Assembly: GCF_016901135.1 (NCBI RefSeq) | Contig: NZ_JAFEVL010000073.1 | Span: 310,001-374,000, forward strand | Origin: Martinezella lusitana | GTDB taxonomy: Bacteria > Pseudomonadota > Alphaproteobacteria > Rhizobiales > Rhizobiaceae | DNA: 64,000 nucleotides | Direction of reading: 5' to 3' | In this document: positions 23,456 through 32,652 of the stretch, piece by piece | How positions within the stretch are numbered: position 1 is the first letter of the stretch | Layout: each line of letters starts with the position of its first letter | The notes under the pieces: generated by a model | What the model was told of the DNA's origin: nothing | The model's database searches: none | Seen by the model: the letters and a program-made list of their open reading frames with translations, nothing else | Made by a program: the position numbers and the translations under genes

Positions 23456-25555
23456 ATGGCTCGCGAATATAAGATCGAAGACTACCGCAATTTCGGTATC
23501 ATGGCGCACATCGACGCCGGCAAGACCACGACCACCGAGCGTATTCTTTACTACACCGGCAAGTCGCACAAGATCGGCGAAGTGCACGATGGCGCTGCCA
23601 CCATGGACTGGATGGAGCAGGAGCAGGAGCGTGGCATCACGATCACCTCCGCTGCTACCACGACCTACTGGAAGGGCCGTGACGGCAAGACCCGCCGCTT
23701 CAACATTATCGACACTCCCGGCCACGTCGACTTCACCATCGAAGTCGAGCGTTCGCTGCGCGTTCTCGACGGCGCCATCGCGCTGCTCGATGCCAACGCC
23801 GGCGTTGAGCCGCAGACGGAAACCGTCTGGCGTCAGGCCGAGAAGTATAATGTCCCGCGGATGATCTTCTGCAACAAGATGGACAAGACCGGCGCTGATT
23901 TCTATCGCTCGGTCGAGATGATCAAGACCCGCCTCGGCGCCACCGCTGTCGTCATGCAGCTGCCGATCGGTGCTGAAACCGAATTCAAGGGCGTCGTCGA
24001 TCTGATCGAGATGAATGCTCTCATCTGGCGCGACGAATCGCTCGGCGCTCAGTGGGATGTCGTCGAAATTCCGGAAGACCTGAAGGCCAAGGCTGCTGAA
24101 TACCGCGAAAAGCTGATCGAGACCGTTGTCGAGATCGACGAAGCCGCGACTGAAGCCTACCTCGAAGGCAACCTGCCTGATAACGATCAGATCCGCGCGC
24201 TCGTCCGTCGCGGTACGATCGACGTCAAGTTCCATCCGATGTTCTGCGGCACCGCCTTCAAGAACAAGGGTGTTCAGCCGCTGCTCGACGCCGTTGTCGA
24301 CTACCTGCCGTCGCCGGCTGATATTCCGGCGATCAAGGGCATCGATTTCAAGACCGAAGCCGAGATCGAACGTCATGCTGACGACAGCGAGCCGTTGTCC
24401 ATGCTGGCATTCAAGATCATGAACGACCCCTTCGTCGGTTCGCTGACCTTCGCCCGCGTCTACTCCGGCAAGCTCGAAAAGGGCGCGTCGGTCATGAACA
24501 CGGTCAAGGACAAGCGCGAGCGTGTCGGCCGTATGCTGCAGATGCACTCGAACTCGCGTGAAGACATCGAAGAAGCCTTCGCTGGCGACATCGTCGCTCT
24601 GGCCGGCCTCAAGGAAACCACCACTGGCGATACGCTCTGCGATCCGCTGAAGCCGGTTATCCTCGAGCGCATGGAATTCCCCGAGCCGGTCATCCAGATC
24701 GCGATCGAGCCGAAGACCAAGGGCGACCAGGAAAAGATGGGCCTCGCGCTCAACCGCCTGGCTGCAGAAGACCCGTCCTTCCGCGTGAAGACGGACCAGG
24801 AATCGGGCCAGACGATCATCGCCGGCATGGGTGAACTTCACCTCGACATCATCGTCGACCGCATGCGTCGTGAATTCAAGGTTGAAGCAACTGTCGGCGC
24901 GCCGCAGGTTGCTTACCGTGAAACCATCACGCGTCAGACGGAAAAGGACTACACCCACAAGAAGCAGTCGGGTGGTACCGGTCAGTTCGCTCGCGTCAAG
25001 ATCGTGTTCGAACCGAACCCGGAAGGCGACGATTTCAAGTTCGAGTCCAAGATCGTTGGCGGTTCCGTTCCGAAGGAATACATCCCGGGCGTTCAGAAGG
25101 GCATCGAAAGCGTTCTGTCTTCGGGCCCGTTGGCTGGCTTCCCGATGCTCGGCGTCAAGGCGACGCTCATCGATGGTGCCTACCACGACGTCGACTCGTC
25201 GGTTCTGGCCTTCGAAATTGCCTCGCGTGCTTGCTTCCGTGAAGCAGCCCGCGAAGCTGGCGCCCAGCTCCTCGAGCCGATGATGAAGGTCGAAGTCGTG
25301 ACGCCGGAAGACTACGTCGGCGACGTCATTGGTGACCTGAACTCGCGTCGTGGTCAGATCCAAGGCCAGGAAAGCCGCGGTGTCGCTGTTGTCATCAACG
25401 CGAACGTCCCGCTGGCGAACATGTTCAAGTACGTCGATAACCTGCGTTCCATGTCTCAGGGCCGTGCACAGTACACGATGACCTTCGATCATTACGCGCC
25501 GGTTCCGTCGAACGTCTCACAGGAAATCCAGGCAAAGTATTCCGGTCAGAAGTGA
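23456..25555 (+). CDS. fusA: Elongation factor G
   Basis: A 699-residue translocation GTPase. G1 is AHIDAGKTTTTER (about 17-29), switch I carries ERGITI, G3 is DTPGHVDF and G4 is NKMDK. The remaining four domains are of normal length, ending in the C-terminal VPSNVSQEIQAKYSGQK. A ribosome site (GGAAAGGCAG) lies in the 30-base gap after rpsG. The single fusA is of the translocation type, with no sign of a second recycling-type paralogue here. Confidence 0.98.
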   Translation: MAREYKIEDYRNFGIMAHIDAGKTTTTERILYYTGKSHKIGEVHDGAATMDWMEQEQERGITITSAATTTYWKGRDGKTRRFNIIDTPGHVDFTIEVERSLRVLDGAIALLDANAGVEPQTETVWRQAEKYNVPRMIFCNKMDKTGADFYRSVEMIKTRLGATAVVMQLPIGAETEFKGVVDLIEMNALIWRDESLGAQWDVVEIPEDLKAKAAEYREKLIETVVEIDEAATEAYLEGNLPDNDQIRALVRRGTIDVKFHPMFCGTAFKNKGVQPLLDAVVDYLPSPADIPAIKGIDFKTEAEIERHADDSEPLSMLAFKIMNDPFVGSLTFARVYSGKLEKGASVMNTVKDKRERVGRMLQMHSNSREDIEEAFAGDIVALAGLKETTTGDTLCDPLKPVILERMEFPEPVIQIAIEPKTKGDQEKMGLALNRLAAEDPSFRVKTDQESGQTIIAGMGELHLDIIVDRMRREFKVEATVGAPQVAYRETITRQTEKDYTHKKQSGGTGQFARVKIVFEPNPEGDDFKFESKIVGGSVPKEYIPGVQKGIESVLSSGPLAGFPMLGVKATLIDGAYHDVDSSVLAFEIASRACFREAAREAGAQLLEPMMKVEVVTPEDYVGDVIGDLNSRRGQIQGQESRGVAVVINANVPLANMFKYVDNLRSMSQGRAQYTMTFDHYAPVPSNVSQEIQAKYSGQK

Positions 25556-25622
25556 CCGGAATACCAATTGACCGATAACAAAAATTGATCCCCTCGGGGA
25601 CAGGAAAAATGGAGAGCCGAAA

Positions 25623-26798
25623 ATGGCAAAGAGTAAGTTTGAGCGCAATAAGCCGCACGTTAACATTGGTACGATTGGGCACGTTGACCACGGCAAGACG
25701 TCTCTGACGGCAGCGATCACGAAGTACTTCGGCGAGTACAAGGCGTATGACCAGATCGACGCTGCTCCGGAAGAAAAGGCACGTGGCATCACGATCTCGA
25801 CGGCGCACGTCGAATACGAGACGCCGGCCCGTCACTATGCGCACGTCGACTGCCCTGGCCACGCCGACTATGTGAAGAACATGATCACCGGTGCCGCACA
25901 GATGGACGGCGCGATCCTGGTTTGCTCGGCCGCCGACGGCCCGATGCCGCAGACGCGCGAGCACATCCTGCTTGCTCGCCAGGTTGGCGTTCCGGCGATC
26001 GTTGTGTTCCTGAACAAGGTCGACCAGGTTGACGACGCCGAGCTTCTGGAGCTGGTCGAGCTCGAAGTTCGCGAATTGCTGTCGTCCTACGACTTCCCGG
26101 GCGACGACATTCCGGTCGTCAAGGGTTCGGCACTTGCTGCTCTTGAAGACAGCGACAAGAAGATCGGCGAAGACGCGATCCGCGAGCTGATGGCAGCTGT
26201 TGACGCCTACATCCCGACGCCTGAGCGTCCGATCGACCAGCCGTTCCTGATGCCGATCGAAGACGTGTTCTCGATCTCTGGCCGTGGTACGGTTGTGACG
26301 GGCCGCGTCGAGCGCGGGATCGTCAAGGTTGGTGAAGAAGTCGAGATCGTCGGCATTCGTCCGACGTCGAAGACGACGGTGACCGGCGTTGAAATGTTCC
26401 GCAAGCTGCTCGATCAGGGCCAGGCCGGCGACAACATCGGCGCGCTGATCCGCGGTGTGAACCGTGACGGCGTCGAGCGTGGCCAGATCCTGTGCAAGCC
26501 GGGTTCTGTCAAGCCGCACAAGAAGTTCATGGCCGAAGCCTACATCCTGACGAAGGAAGAGGGCGGCCGTCATACGCCGTTCTTCACGAACTACCGTCCG
26601 CAGTTCTACTTCCGCACGACGGATGTGACCGGCATCGTGACGCTTCCGGAAGGCACGGAAATGGTCATGCCGGGCGACAACGTCACGGTTGCTGTTGAGC
26701 TGATCGTGCCGATCGCGATGGAAGAAAAGCTGCGCTTCGCTATCCGCGAAGGCGGCCGTACCGTCGGCGCAGGCATCGTCGCCTCCATCGTCGAGTAA
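25623..26798 (+). CDS. tuf: Elongation factor Tu, copy 2 (str operon)
   Basis: Same 391-residue EF-Tu as at 2437-3612, with GHVDHGKT, RGITIS, DCPGH and NKVD motifs. By reading, the coding sequences are identical over 1176 bases, and divergence begins within a few bases outside the start and stop. This copy is the last gene of the str operon, preceded by GGAGAGCCGAAA. The two copies are direct repeats about 23 kb apart, flanking all the polymerase genes. Confidence 0.98.
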   Translation: MAKSKFERNKPHVNIGTIGHVDHGKTSLTAAITKYFGEYKAYDQIDAAPEEKARGITISTAHVEYETPARHYAHVDCPGHADYVKNMITGAAQMDGAILVCSAADGPMPQTREHILLARQVGVPAIVVFLNKVDQVDDAELLELVELEVRELLSSYDFPGDDIPVVKGSALAALEDSDKKIGEDAIRELMAAVDAYIPTPERPIDQPFLMPIEDVFSISGRGTVVTGRVERGIVKVGEEVEIVGIRPTSKTTVTGVEMFRKLLDQGQAGDNIGALIRGVNRDGVERGQILCKPGSVKPHKKFMAEAYILTKEEGGRHTPFFTNYRPQFYFRTTDVTGIVTLPEGTEMVMPGDNVTVAVELIVPIAMEEKLRFAIREGGRTVGAGIVASIVE

Positions 26799-26871
26799 TA
26801 AGCAGGCGGCTGGGTCAAGGCCCGCAAATGAATGATGGGGACGCCGGTGAATTCGGTGTCCCTCTCGATCT

Positions 26872-26901
26872 TTGAAACCGGTGGCCCGCCTCAGGTAACT
26901 A
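26872..26901 (+). promoter_or_regulatory. Possible S10 operon promoter
   Basis: TTGAAA (26872-26877) and TAACTA (26896-26901) are separated by 18 bases, in the 162-base gap between tuf and rpsJ. A weak candidate; read-through from tuf is also possible. Confidence 0.3.
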
Positions 26902-26960
26902 AAGCTAAAGACGTGTCTTTTAGAGAGACGCGCGGATAACAAACACAAGGATAAAGTCGA

Positions 26961-27269
26961 ATGAACGGCCAGAATATCCGCATCCGCCTTAAGGCGTTCG
27001 ATCATCGGATTCTCGACGCTTCCACGCGCGAGATCGTATCGACGGCTAAGCGCACCGGTGCTAGCGTCCGGGGCCCCGTTCCGCTTCCGACCCGTATCGA
27101 GAAGTTCACGGTTAACCGGTCCCCGCACATCGACAAGAAGAGCCGCGAGCAGTTCGAGATGCGCACGCACAAGCGCCTTCTCGACATCGTTGACCCGACC
27201 CCGCAGACGGTAGATGCGCTGATGAAGCTCGATCTCGCCGCCGGTGTCGATGTTGAGATCAAGCTCTGA
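26961..27269 (+). CDS. rpsJ: 30S ribosomal protein S10
   Basis: A 102-residue protein of the 30S head that also serves as NusE, partnering NusB and NusG in antitermination. It contains the family segment RGPVPLPTRIEKFTVNRSPH. It opens the S10 operon rpsJ-rplC-rplD-rplW-rplB-rpsS-rplV-rpsC-rplP-rpmC-rpsQ. The preceding 162-base gap is the only larger space before it. Confidence 0.98.
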   Translation: MNGQNIRIRLKAFDHRILDASTREIVSTAKRTGASVRGPVPLPTRIEKFTVNRSPHIDKKSREQFEMRTHKRLLDIVDPTPQTVDALMKLDLAAGVDVEIKL

Positions 27270-27308
27270 GACCTTGGGTTCTCGAGCTGAATGAGAAGGA
27301 TTGAACCG

Positions 27309-27950
27309 ATGCGTTCAGGTGTGATTGCACAGAAGGTGGGAATGACGCGCGTCTACAACGACGCCGGCGAGCACGTCCCGGTTACCGTATTGCGTATGGA
27401 AAGCTGCCAGGTCGTGGCCCAGCGCACAGTTGAAAAGAATGGCTACACCGCAGTACAGCTCGGTGCCGGCCAGGCGAAAGTTAAGAACACGACGAAGGCC
27501 CTGCGCGGCCATTTCGCCGTCGCAAGCGTAGAGCCGAAGGCCAAGCTCGCAGAATTCCGTGTCACGGAAGACAATCTGCTCGACGTTGGCACCGAGCTCA
27601 GCGCGGGTCACTTCACGGCGGGTCAGCTCGTCGACGTGACCGGCACGACGGTCGGTAAGGGCTTTGCCGGCGCCATCAAGCGCCACGGCTTCGGCGGTCT
27701 GCGTGCCACGCACGGTGTGTCGGTTTCGCACCGCTCGCACGGTTCGACCGGCTCGCGCCAGGATCCGGGCAAGGTGTTCAAGAATAAGAAGATGGCTGGT
27801 CACATGGGCCAGACGCGCGTGACGACGCAGAACCTTGAAGTGGTATCGACCGATGAAAATCGCGGTCTGATCCTCGTCAAGGGCGCGGTTCCCGGCTCCA
27901 AGGGTGCCTGGATCATCGTGCGCGACGCCGTCAAGTCGGCATCGAAGTAA
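27309..27950 (+). CDS. rplC: 50S ribosomal protein L3
   Basis: A 213-residue early-assembly protein whose long loop reaches the peptidyl-transferase centre. It starts MRSGVIAQKVGMTRVYNDAG and has the loop segment HGSTGSRQDPGKVFKNKKMA. The ATG at 27309 was preferred over an upstream in-frame ATG at 27291 because it has GAAGGA seven bases before it and matches family starts. Confidence 0.97.
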   Translation: MRSGVIAQKVGMTRVYNDAGEHVPVTVLRMESCQVVAQRTVEKNGYTAVQLGAGQAKVKNTTKALRGHFAVASVEPKAKLAEFRVTEDNLLDVGTELSAGHFTAGQLVDVTGTTVGKGFAGAIKRHGFGGLRATHGVSVSHRSHGSTGSRQDPGKVFKNKKMAGHMGQTRVTTQNLEVVSTDENRGLILVKGAVPGSKGAWIIVRDAVKSASK

Positions 27951-27963
27951 GGGAGCCAAACCA

Positions 27964-28584
27964 ATGGAATTGAACGTCAAGACCCTCGAGGGCAAAGACG
28001 CTGGGAAGGTTTCCCTTTCTGATGCGATTTTCGGCCTCGAACCGCGTGAAGATATCATCGCACGCGTCATTCGCTGGCAGCTTGCCAAGAAGCGCCAGGG
28101 CACGCACAAGGCTAAGGGCCGCGCAGAAGTGTGGCGCACCGGCGCCAAGATGTACAAGCAGAAGGGTACGGGCCGCGCTCGTCACCATTCGGCTCGTGCT
28201 CCGCAGTTCCGTGGCGGTGGTAAGGCTCACGGCCCGGTCGTGCGCAGCCATGAACATGACCTGCCGAAGAAGGTTCGCGCCCTCGGCTTGCGTCTTGCTC
28301 TCTCCGCTAAGTTCAAGGCCGAGGATGTTATCATTCTCGACAGCCTCGTTGCAGCTGATGCCAAGACCAAGGTTCTGGCCGGCGCTTTCGAGACGCTGGG
28401 CCTGACCAATGCGCTCTTCATCGGTGGTGCCGAGCTCGACAGCAACTTCAAGCTCGCAGCCGCCAACATCCCGAATATCGATGTTCTGCCGGTTCAGGGC
28501 ATCAATGTTTATGACATCCTGCGCCGCGGCAAGCTCGTCCTGTCCAAGGCTGCAGTTGAAGCTCTAGAGGAGCGATTCAAGTGA
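27964..28584 (+). CDS. rplD: 50S ribosomal protein L4
   Basis: A 206-residue protein lining the peptide exit tunnel. The tunnel extension contains TGRARHHSARAPQFRGGGKA. In E. coli, L4 represses the S10 operon at transcription and translation; whether that applies here is not visible. It starts at the ATG after GGGAGCCAAACC, 13 bases from rplC, and its stop overlaps the GTG start of rplW. Confidence 0.97.
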   Translation: MELNVKTLEGKDAGKVSLSDAIFGLEPREDIIARVIRWQLAKKRQGTHKAKGRAEVWRTGAKMYKQKGTGRARHHSARAPQFRGGGKAHGPVVRSHEHDLPKKVRALGLRLALSAKFKAEDVIILDSLVAADAKTKVLAGAFETLGLTNALFIGGAELDSNFKLAAANIPNIDVLPVQGINVYDILRRGKLVLSKAAVEALEERFK

Positions 28585-28874
28585 CGGATCTTCGCCATTA
28601 CGATGTGATCGTTTCTCCTGCGATCACCGAAAAGTCCACGCTGCTTTCGGACAATAACCAGGTTGTTTTCAACGTTGCCAAGACCGCGACGAAGCCAGAA
28701 ATCAAGGCTGCCGTCGAAGCGCTGTTCGGCGTCAAGGTTACGGCCGTCAACACTCTGCTGCGCCTGGGCAAGACCAAGCGGTTTAAAGGTCTCGTCGGCA
28801 AGCAGAAGGACGTGAAGAAGGCTATCGTGACGCTCGCCGAAGGCCAGTCGATCGACGTCTCCACCGGTCTCTGA
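28581..28874 (+). CDS. rplW: 50S ribosomal protein L23
   Basis: A 97-residue protein at the exit of the peptide tunnel, docking site for trigger factor and the signal recognition particle. It begins with GTG overlapping the rplD stop by four bases, with GAGGAG upstream, so translation is coupled. The segments IVSPAITEKSTLL and VNTLLRLGKTKRFKG are characteristic. Confidence 0.97.
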   Translation: MTDLRHYDVIVSPAITEKSTLLSDNNQVVFNVAKTATKPEIKAAVEALFGVKVTAVNTLLRLGKTKRFKGLVGKQKDVKKAIVTLAEGQSIDVSTGL

Positions 28875-28885
28875 GGAATAAGAAA

Positions 28886-29722
28886 ATGGCATTGAAAACA
28901 TTCAATCCGACGACCCCGAGCCAGCGCCAGCTGGTCATCGTCGACCGGTCTTCGCTTTACAAGGGCAAGCCGGTCAAGACCCTGACCGAAGGCCTGTCCT
29001 CCAAGGGTGGTCGCAACAACCTGGGCCGCATCACCGTGCGCTTCCAGGGCGGTGGTCACAAGCGCACCTATCGTCTGGTCGACTTCAAGCGTCGCAAGTT
29101 CGACGTCGAGGGCACTGTCGAGCGCATCGAATACGATCCGAACCGTACCGCTTACATCGCTCTGGTGAAGTACACGGACGGCGAACTGGCCTATATCATC
29201 GCTCCGCAGCGTCTCGCTGCCGGCGACAAGGTCATCGCTTCCGAGAAGGCTGTGGACGTGAAGCCAGGCAACACCATGCCGCTTCAGTTCATCCCGGTCG
29301 GCTCCATCATCCACAACGTGGAAATGAAGCCGGGCAAGGGCGGCCAGATCGCTCGCTCCGCTGGCTCCTACGCCCAGCTCGTCGGTCGTGACCAGGGCAT
29401 GGCGATCCTTCGCCTGAACTCTGGCGAACAGCGCCTCGTGCATGGCACTTGCCTTGCAACGATCGGCGCGGTTTCGAACCCGGACCACGGCAACATCAAC
29501 GATGGCAAGGCCGGTCGTTCGCGTTGGCGCGGTAAGAAGCCGCACGTCCGCGGCGTCGTCATGAACCCGGTCGACCATCCGCACGGCGGCGGTGAAGGCC
29601 GCACCTCCGGTGGTCGCCATCCGGTGACCCCATGGGGTAAGCCGACCAAGGGCAAGCGTACGCGGTCGAACAAGTCGACCGATAAAATGATTATGCGCTC
29701 GCGCCATCAGCGCAAGAAGTAA
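28886..29722 (+). CDS. rplB: 50S ribosomal protein L2
   Basis: A 278-residue protein required for subunit association and peptidyl transfer. The conserved C-terminal region RGVVMNPVDHPHGGGEGRTS includes the His implicated in peptidyl transferase function. The C-terminal tail is highly basic. It is 11 bases after rplW within the S10 operon. Confidence 0.98.
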   Translation: MALKTFNPTTPSQRQLVIVDRSSLYKGKPVKTLTEGLSSKGGRNNLGRITVRFQGGGHKRTYRLVDFKRRKFDVEGTVERIEYDPNRTAYIALVKYTDGELAYIIAPQRLAAGDKVIASEKAVDVKPGNTMPLQFIPVGSIIHNVEMKPGKGGQIARSAGSYAQLVGRDQGMAILRLNSGEQRLVHGTCLATIGAVSNPDHGNINDGKAGRSRWRGKKPHVRGVVMNPVDHPHGGGEGRTSGGRHPVTPWGKPTKGKRTRSNKSTDKMIMRSRHQRKK

Positions 29723-29737
29723 GAGAGGAAGTCTCAA

Positions 29738-30016
29738 GTGGCTCGTTCAGTATGGAAAGGTCCGTTTGTTGACGGCTATCTTCTCAAGAAGGCTGAGAAG
29801 GTGCGTGAAGGCGGACGAAACGAAATAATCAAGATGTGGAGCCGTCGCTCCACCATCATGCCGCAGTTCGTTGGTCTTACCTTCGGCGTCTACAACGGCA
29901 GCAAGCACATTCCGGTCAGCGTCAATGAAGACATGGTCGGACACAAGTTCGGCGAGTTCGCCCCGACCCGTACCTATTATGGTCACGGTGCGGACAAGAA
30001 GGCGAAGAGGAAGTAA
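29738..30016 (+). CDS. rpsS: 30S ribosomal protein S19
   Basis: A 92-residue protein of the 30S head forming a bridge to the large subunit with S13. It starts at a GTG after GAGAGGAAGTCTCAA and encodes MARSVWKGPFVDGYLLKKAE. The family signature with HKFGEFAPTRTYYGH is present near the end. rplV follows after two bases. Confidence 0.97.
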   Translation: MARSVWKGPFVDGYLLKKAEKVREGGRNEIIKMWSRRSTIMPQFVGLTFGVYNGSKHIPVSVNEDMVGHKFGEFAPTRTYYGHGADKKAKRK

Positions 30017-30018
30017 CA

Positions 30019-30408
30019 ATGGGCAAGGCAAAAACCGAACGCCGGCTGAAGGACAACGAGGCGCAGGCAATTGCGCGCACGCTCCGCGTCAGCCCGCAGA
30101 AGCTCAACCTGGTCGCGGCTTCGATCCGCGGCAAGAAGGTTGATCGTGCACTCGCAGAGCTGGAATTCTCCCGCAAGCGCATCGCAGGCGCCGTCAAGAA
30201 GACGCTTGAATCTGCGATTGCCAATGCAGAGAACAACCACGATCTCGACGTTGACTCGCTCGTCGTGGCGGAAGCCTACGTCGGCAAGTCGATCGTCATG
30301 AAGCGTTTCCACGCTCGTGGCCGTGGCCGTGCGTCTCGCATCGAGCGTCCGTTCGCGCATCTGACGATCGTCGTTCGTGAAGTGGAAGCTCAAGGGGAGG
30401 TCGCATAA
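30019..30408 (+). CDS. rplV: 50S ribosomal protein L22
   Basis: A 129-residue protein with a beta-hairpin reaching into the exit tunnel, where macrolide-resistance changes occur in other bacteria. The N-terminal RTLRVSPQKLNLVAASIRGK and C-terminal hairpin KRFHARGRGRASRIERPFAH are standard. Its stop and the rpsC start overlap by one base (TAATG). Confidence 0.97.
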   Translation: MGKAKTERRLKDNEAQAIARTLRVSPQKLNLVAASIRGKKVDRALAELEFSRKRIAGAVKKTLESAIANAENNHDLDVDSLVVAEAYVGKSIVMKRFHARGRGRASRIERPFAHLTIVVREVEAQGEVA

Positions 30409-31133
30409 TGGGTCAGAAAATCAATCCGATCGGTTTTCGTCTTGGCATCAACCGTACCTGGGATAGCCGCTGGTTCGCGGACAATGCCGAGTATGGCCAG
30501 CTTCTCCACGAAGACCTGAAGATGCGCAAGTTCGTCATGAACGAACTGAAGCAGGCTGGTATCTCCAAGGTGGTCATCGAGCGTCCGCACAAGAAGTGCC
30601 GCGTCACGATCCACTCGGCTCGTCCGGGCCTGATCATCGGCAAGAAGGGCGCTGACATCGACAAGCTCCGCAAGAAGCTGTCGGACATGACGAATTCCGA
30701 AACGCACCTCAACATCGTTGAAGTGCGCAAGCCGGAAATCGATGCGACGCTGGTTGCCCAGTCGATCGCTCAGCAGCTCGAGCGCCGTGTTGCTTTCCGT
30801 CGCGCCATGAAGCGCGCCGTTCAGTCCGCGATGCGTCTTGGCGCCGAAGGCATCAAGATCACCTGCGCCGGCCGTCTCGGCGGTGCTGAAATCGCTCGTA
30901 CGGAATGGTACCGCGAAGGTCGCGTGCCGCTGCATACGCTGCGCGCCGACATCGACTACGGTACGGCTGAAGCAGAAACCGCTTTCGGCATCTGCGGCAT
31001 CAAGGTTTGGATCTTCAAGGGCGAAATTCTTGAGCATGATCCGATGGCCTCCGAACGCCGTGCGATGGAAGGCGACGCCCAGGGTCCGGCTAGCCGTGAT
31101 CGCGATAGAGACCGCCGCCGCGACAACGCTTGA
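30408..31133 (+). CDS. rpsC: 30S ribosomal protein S3
   Basis: A 241-residue protein at the mRNA entry channel. The KH domain carries RPGLIIGKKGADIDKLRKKL. The C-terminal part with GTAEAETAFGICGIKVWIFK is conserved. It ends in a charged Arg/Asp tail (ASRDRDRDRRRDNA) beyond the E. coli length, as in other rhizobia. Its start overlaps the rplV stop. Confidence 0.97.
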   Translation: MGQKINPIGFRLGINRTWDSRWFADNAEYGQLLHEDLKMRKFVMNELKQAGISKVVIERPHKKCRVTIHSARPGLIIGKKGADIDKLRKKLSDMTNSETHLNIVEVRKPEIDATLVAQSIAQQLERRVAFRRAMKRAVQSAMRLGAEGIKITCAGRLGGAEIARTEWYREGRVPLHTLRADIDYGTAEAETAFGICGIKVWIFKGEILEHDPMASERRAMEGDAQGPASRDRDRDRRRDNA

Positions 31134-31169
31134 TAGCGTTCGTGGCAGATAAGTTCGGAGAATAGGAAA

Positions 31170-31583
31170 ATGTTGCAGCCAAAGCGTACGAAGTACCGCA
31201 AGCAATTTAAGGGCCGCATCAAGGGCGTTGCCAAGGGTGGTTCTGATCTGGCGTTCGGCGAATTCGGCCTGAAGTCGCAGGAGCCTAACCGCGTCAACGC
31301 TCGTGAGATCGAAGCGGCTCGCCGCGCGATCACCCGTCATATGAAGCGTGCCGGCCGTGTGTGGATCCGCGTGTTCCCGGATGTTCCGGTAACCAAGAAG
31401 CCGACCGAAGTCCGTATGGGTAAGGGTAAGGGCTCTGTCGAATACTGGGCATGCAAGGTCAAGCCCGGCCGTATGATGTTCGAGATCGATGGTGTGAGCG
31501 AAGAAATAGCTCGTGAGGCTCTGCGCCTTGGTTCCGCCAAGCTCTCGGTCAAGACGCGCTTCGTGCAGCGCATTGCAGAGTAA
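31170..31583 (+). CDS. rplP: 50S ribosomal protein L16
   Basis: A 137-residue protein near the A site that helps position aminoacyl-tRNA. It starts MLQPKRTKYRKQFKGRIKGV and contains the family segment RMGKGKGSVEYWACKVKPGR. The Arg that is hydroxylated in E. coli L16 lies in this type of loop. It is preceded by GGAGAATAGGAAA. Confidence 0.97.
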   Translation: MLQPKRTKYRKQFKGRIKGVAKGGSDLAFGEFGLKSQEPNRVNAREIEAARRAITRHMKRAGRVWIRVFPDVPVTKKPTEVRMGKGKGSVEYWACKVKPGRMMFEIDGVSEEIAREALRLGSAKLSVKTRFVQRIAE

Positions 31584-31594
31584 GGAAGAAGCTC

Positions 31595-31795
31595 ATGAAA
31601 GCCGCAGATGTTCGCGCCCTGAGCGCCGACCAACTCAAGGACGAGCTTGCCAAGCTGAAGAAGGAGCAGTTCAACCTGCGCTTTCAGAAGGCGACCGGCC
31701 AGCTTGAGAAGTCCTCGCGCATCAACGAAGTCCGCAAGGACATCGCTCGCGTGAAAACCATTGCCCGCCAGAAGGCGGCAGAAGCAAAGGCCTAA
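31595..31795 (+). CDS. rpmC: 50S ribosomal protein L29
   Basis: A 66-residue, almost wholly helical protein near the tunnel exit, next to L23. It contains LKKEQFNLRFQKATGQLEKS, the family core. It has normal length, lies 11 bases after rplP, and is preceded by AAGGAAGAAGCTC. Confidence 0.96.
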   Translation: MKAADVRALSADQLKDELAKLKKEQFNLRFQKATGQLEKSSRINEVRKDIARVKTIARQKAAEAKA

Positions 31796-31807
31796 AGGAA
31801 AAATAAC

Positions 31808-32047
31808 ATGCCGAAGCGCATTCTGCAGGGCGTCGTGGTCAGCGACAAGAACGAGAAGACGGTAGTAGTCCGCGTAGAGCGTCGTTTCGCTCACCCGCTG
31901 CTCCAGAAGACCGTTCGTCGTTCCAAGAAGTACAAGGCTCACGACGAGAACAATCAGTACAAAATCGGCGACACCGTTTCCATCGAGGAATGCGCGCCGA
32001 TCTCCAAGGACAAGACCTGGACGGTCGTTTCCGCCCAGGCCAAGTAA
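31808..32047 (+). CDS. rpsQ: 30S ribosomal protein S17
   Basis: A 79-residue primary 16S rRNA-binding protein with an OB fold. MPKRILQGVVVSDKNEKTVV and the Lys-rich KTVRRSKKYKAHDENN are typical. It is the last gene of the S10 operon proper; a hairpin at 32052 and a 225-base gap separate it from rplN. Confidence 0.97.
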   Translation: MPKRILQGVVVSDKNEKTVVVRVERRFAHPLLQKTVRRSKKYKAHDENNQYKIGDTVSIEECAPISKDKTWTVVSAQAK

Positions 32048-32051
32048 CAGA

Positions 32052-32081
32052 ATTTCGCTCAGGCCCTTGCGCTTGGGCGAA
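32052..32081 (+). terminator. Hairpin after rpsQ
   Basis: TTTCGCTCA (32052-32060) pairs with TGGGCGAAA (32073-32081) with one wobble around a 12-base loop. There is no clear T-run; it may be a weak terminator or processing site between the S10 and spc operons. Confidence 0.4.
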
Positions 32082-32272
32082 ATATCTGTATGAAGCACGA
32101 GCTTGGAAGCAGGACGCTCGAGTACGAGCGTTCTTTTGCTTTATTGATGGCCGGCGAAGATGACCCTGGTGGTCCCGAACGCTGGAGAAATCAGACAAGA
32201 GACTAGTCCATAAGCCGGGGTAGGGGGTCGTTAGGCCCAACCATTCCGGTAACAACAAGAAGGCGACCTGAC

Positions 32273-32641
32273 ATGATTCAGATGCAAACAAACCTCGACG
32301 TGGCGGATAATTCCGGCGCACGTCGTGTCATGTGCATCAAGGTGCTGGGCGGCTCGAAGCGCAAGTATGCCTCGATCGGCGACGTCATCGTCGTTTCGAT
32401 CAAGGAAGCTATTCCGCGCGGCCGTGTGAAGAAGGGTGACGTGATGAAGGCGGTTGTTGTTCGCACCGCCAAGGACATCCGTCGTCCGGATGGCAGCGTC
32501 ATCCGCTTCGATACCAACGCAGCAGTCCTCATCGACAACAAGAAAGAGCCGATCGGCACCCGTATCTTCGGACCGGTTCCGCGCGAACTTCGCGCCAAGA
32601 ACCACATGAAGATCATCTCGCTGGCTCCAGAAGTACTGTAA
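32273..32641 (+). CDS. rplN: 50S ribosomal protein L14
   Basis: A 122-residue protein at the intersubunit bridge and the docking site of RsfS. It starts MIQMQTNLDVADNSGARRVM and contains RPDGSVIRFDTNAAVLID. It is the first gene of the spc operon. The 225-base upstream gap probably holds a promoter, though none was clear. Confidence 0.97.
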   Translation: MIQMQTNLDVADNSGARRVMCIKVLGGSKRKYASIGDVIVVSIKEAIPRGRVKKGDVMKAVVVRTAKDIRRPDGSVIRFDTNAAVLIDNKKEPIGTRIFGPVPRELRAKNHMKIISLAPEVL

Positions 32642-32652
32642 GGAGCGGAGCG

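Noticed and set aside
22919..25492. An 857-codon leftward open frame opposite rpsG and fusA
   Set aside because: Same antisense effect; no ribosome site and no recognisable protein, while rpsG and fusA are unambiguous.
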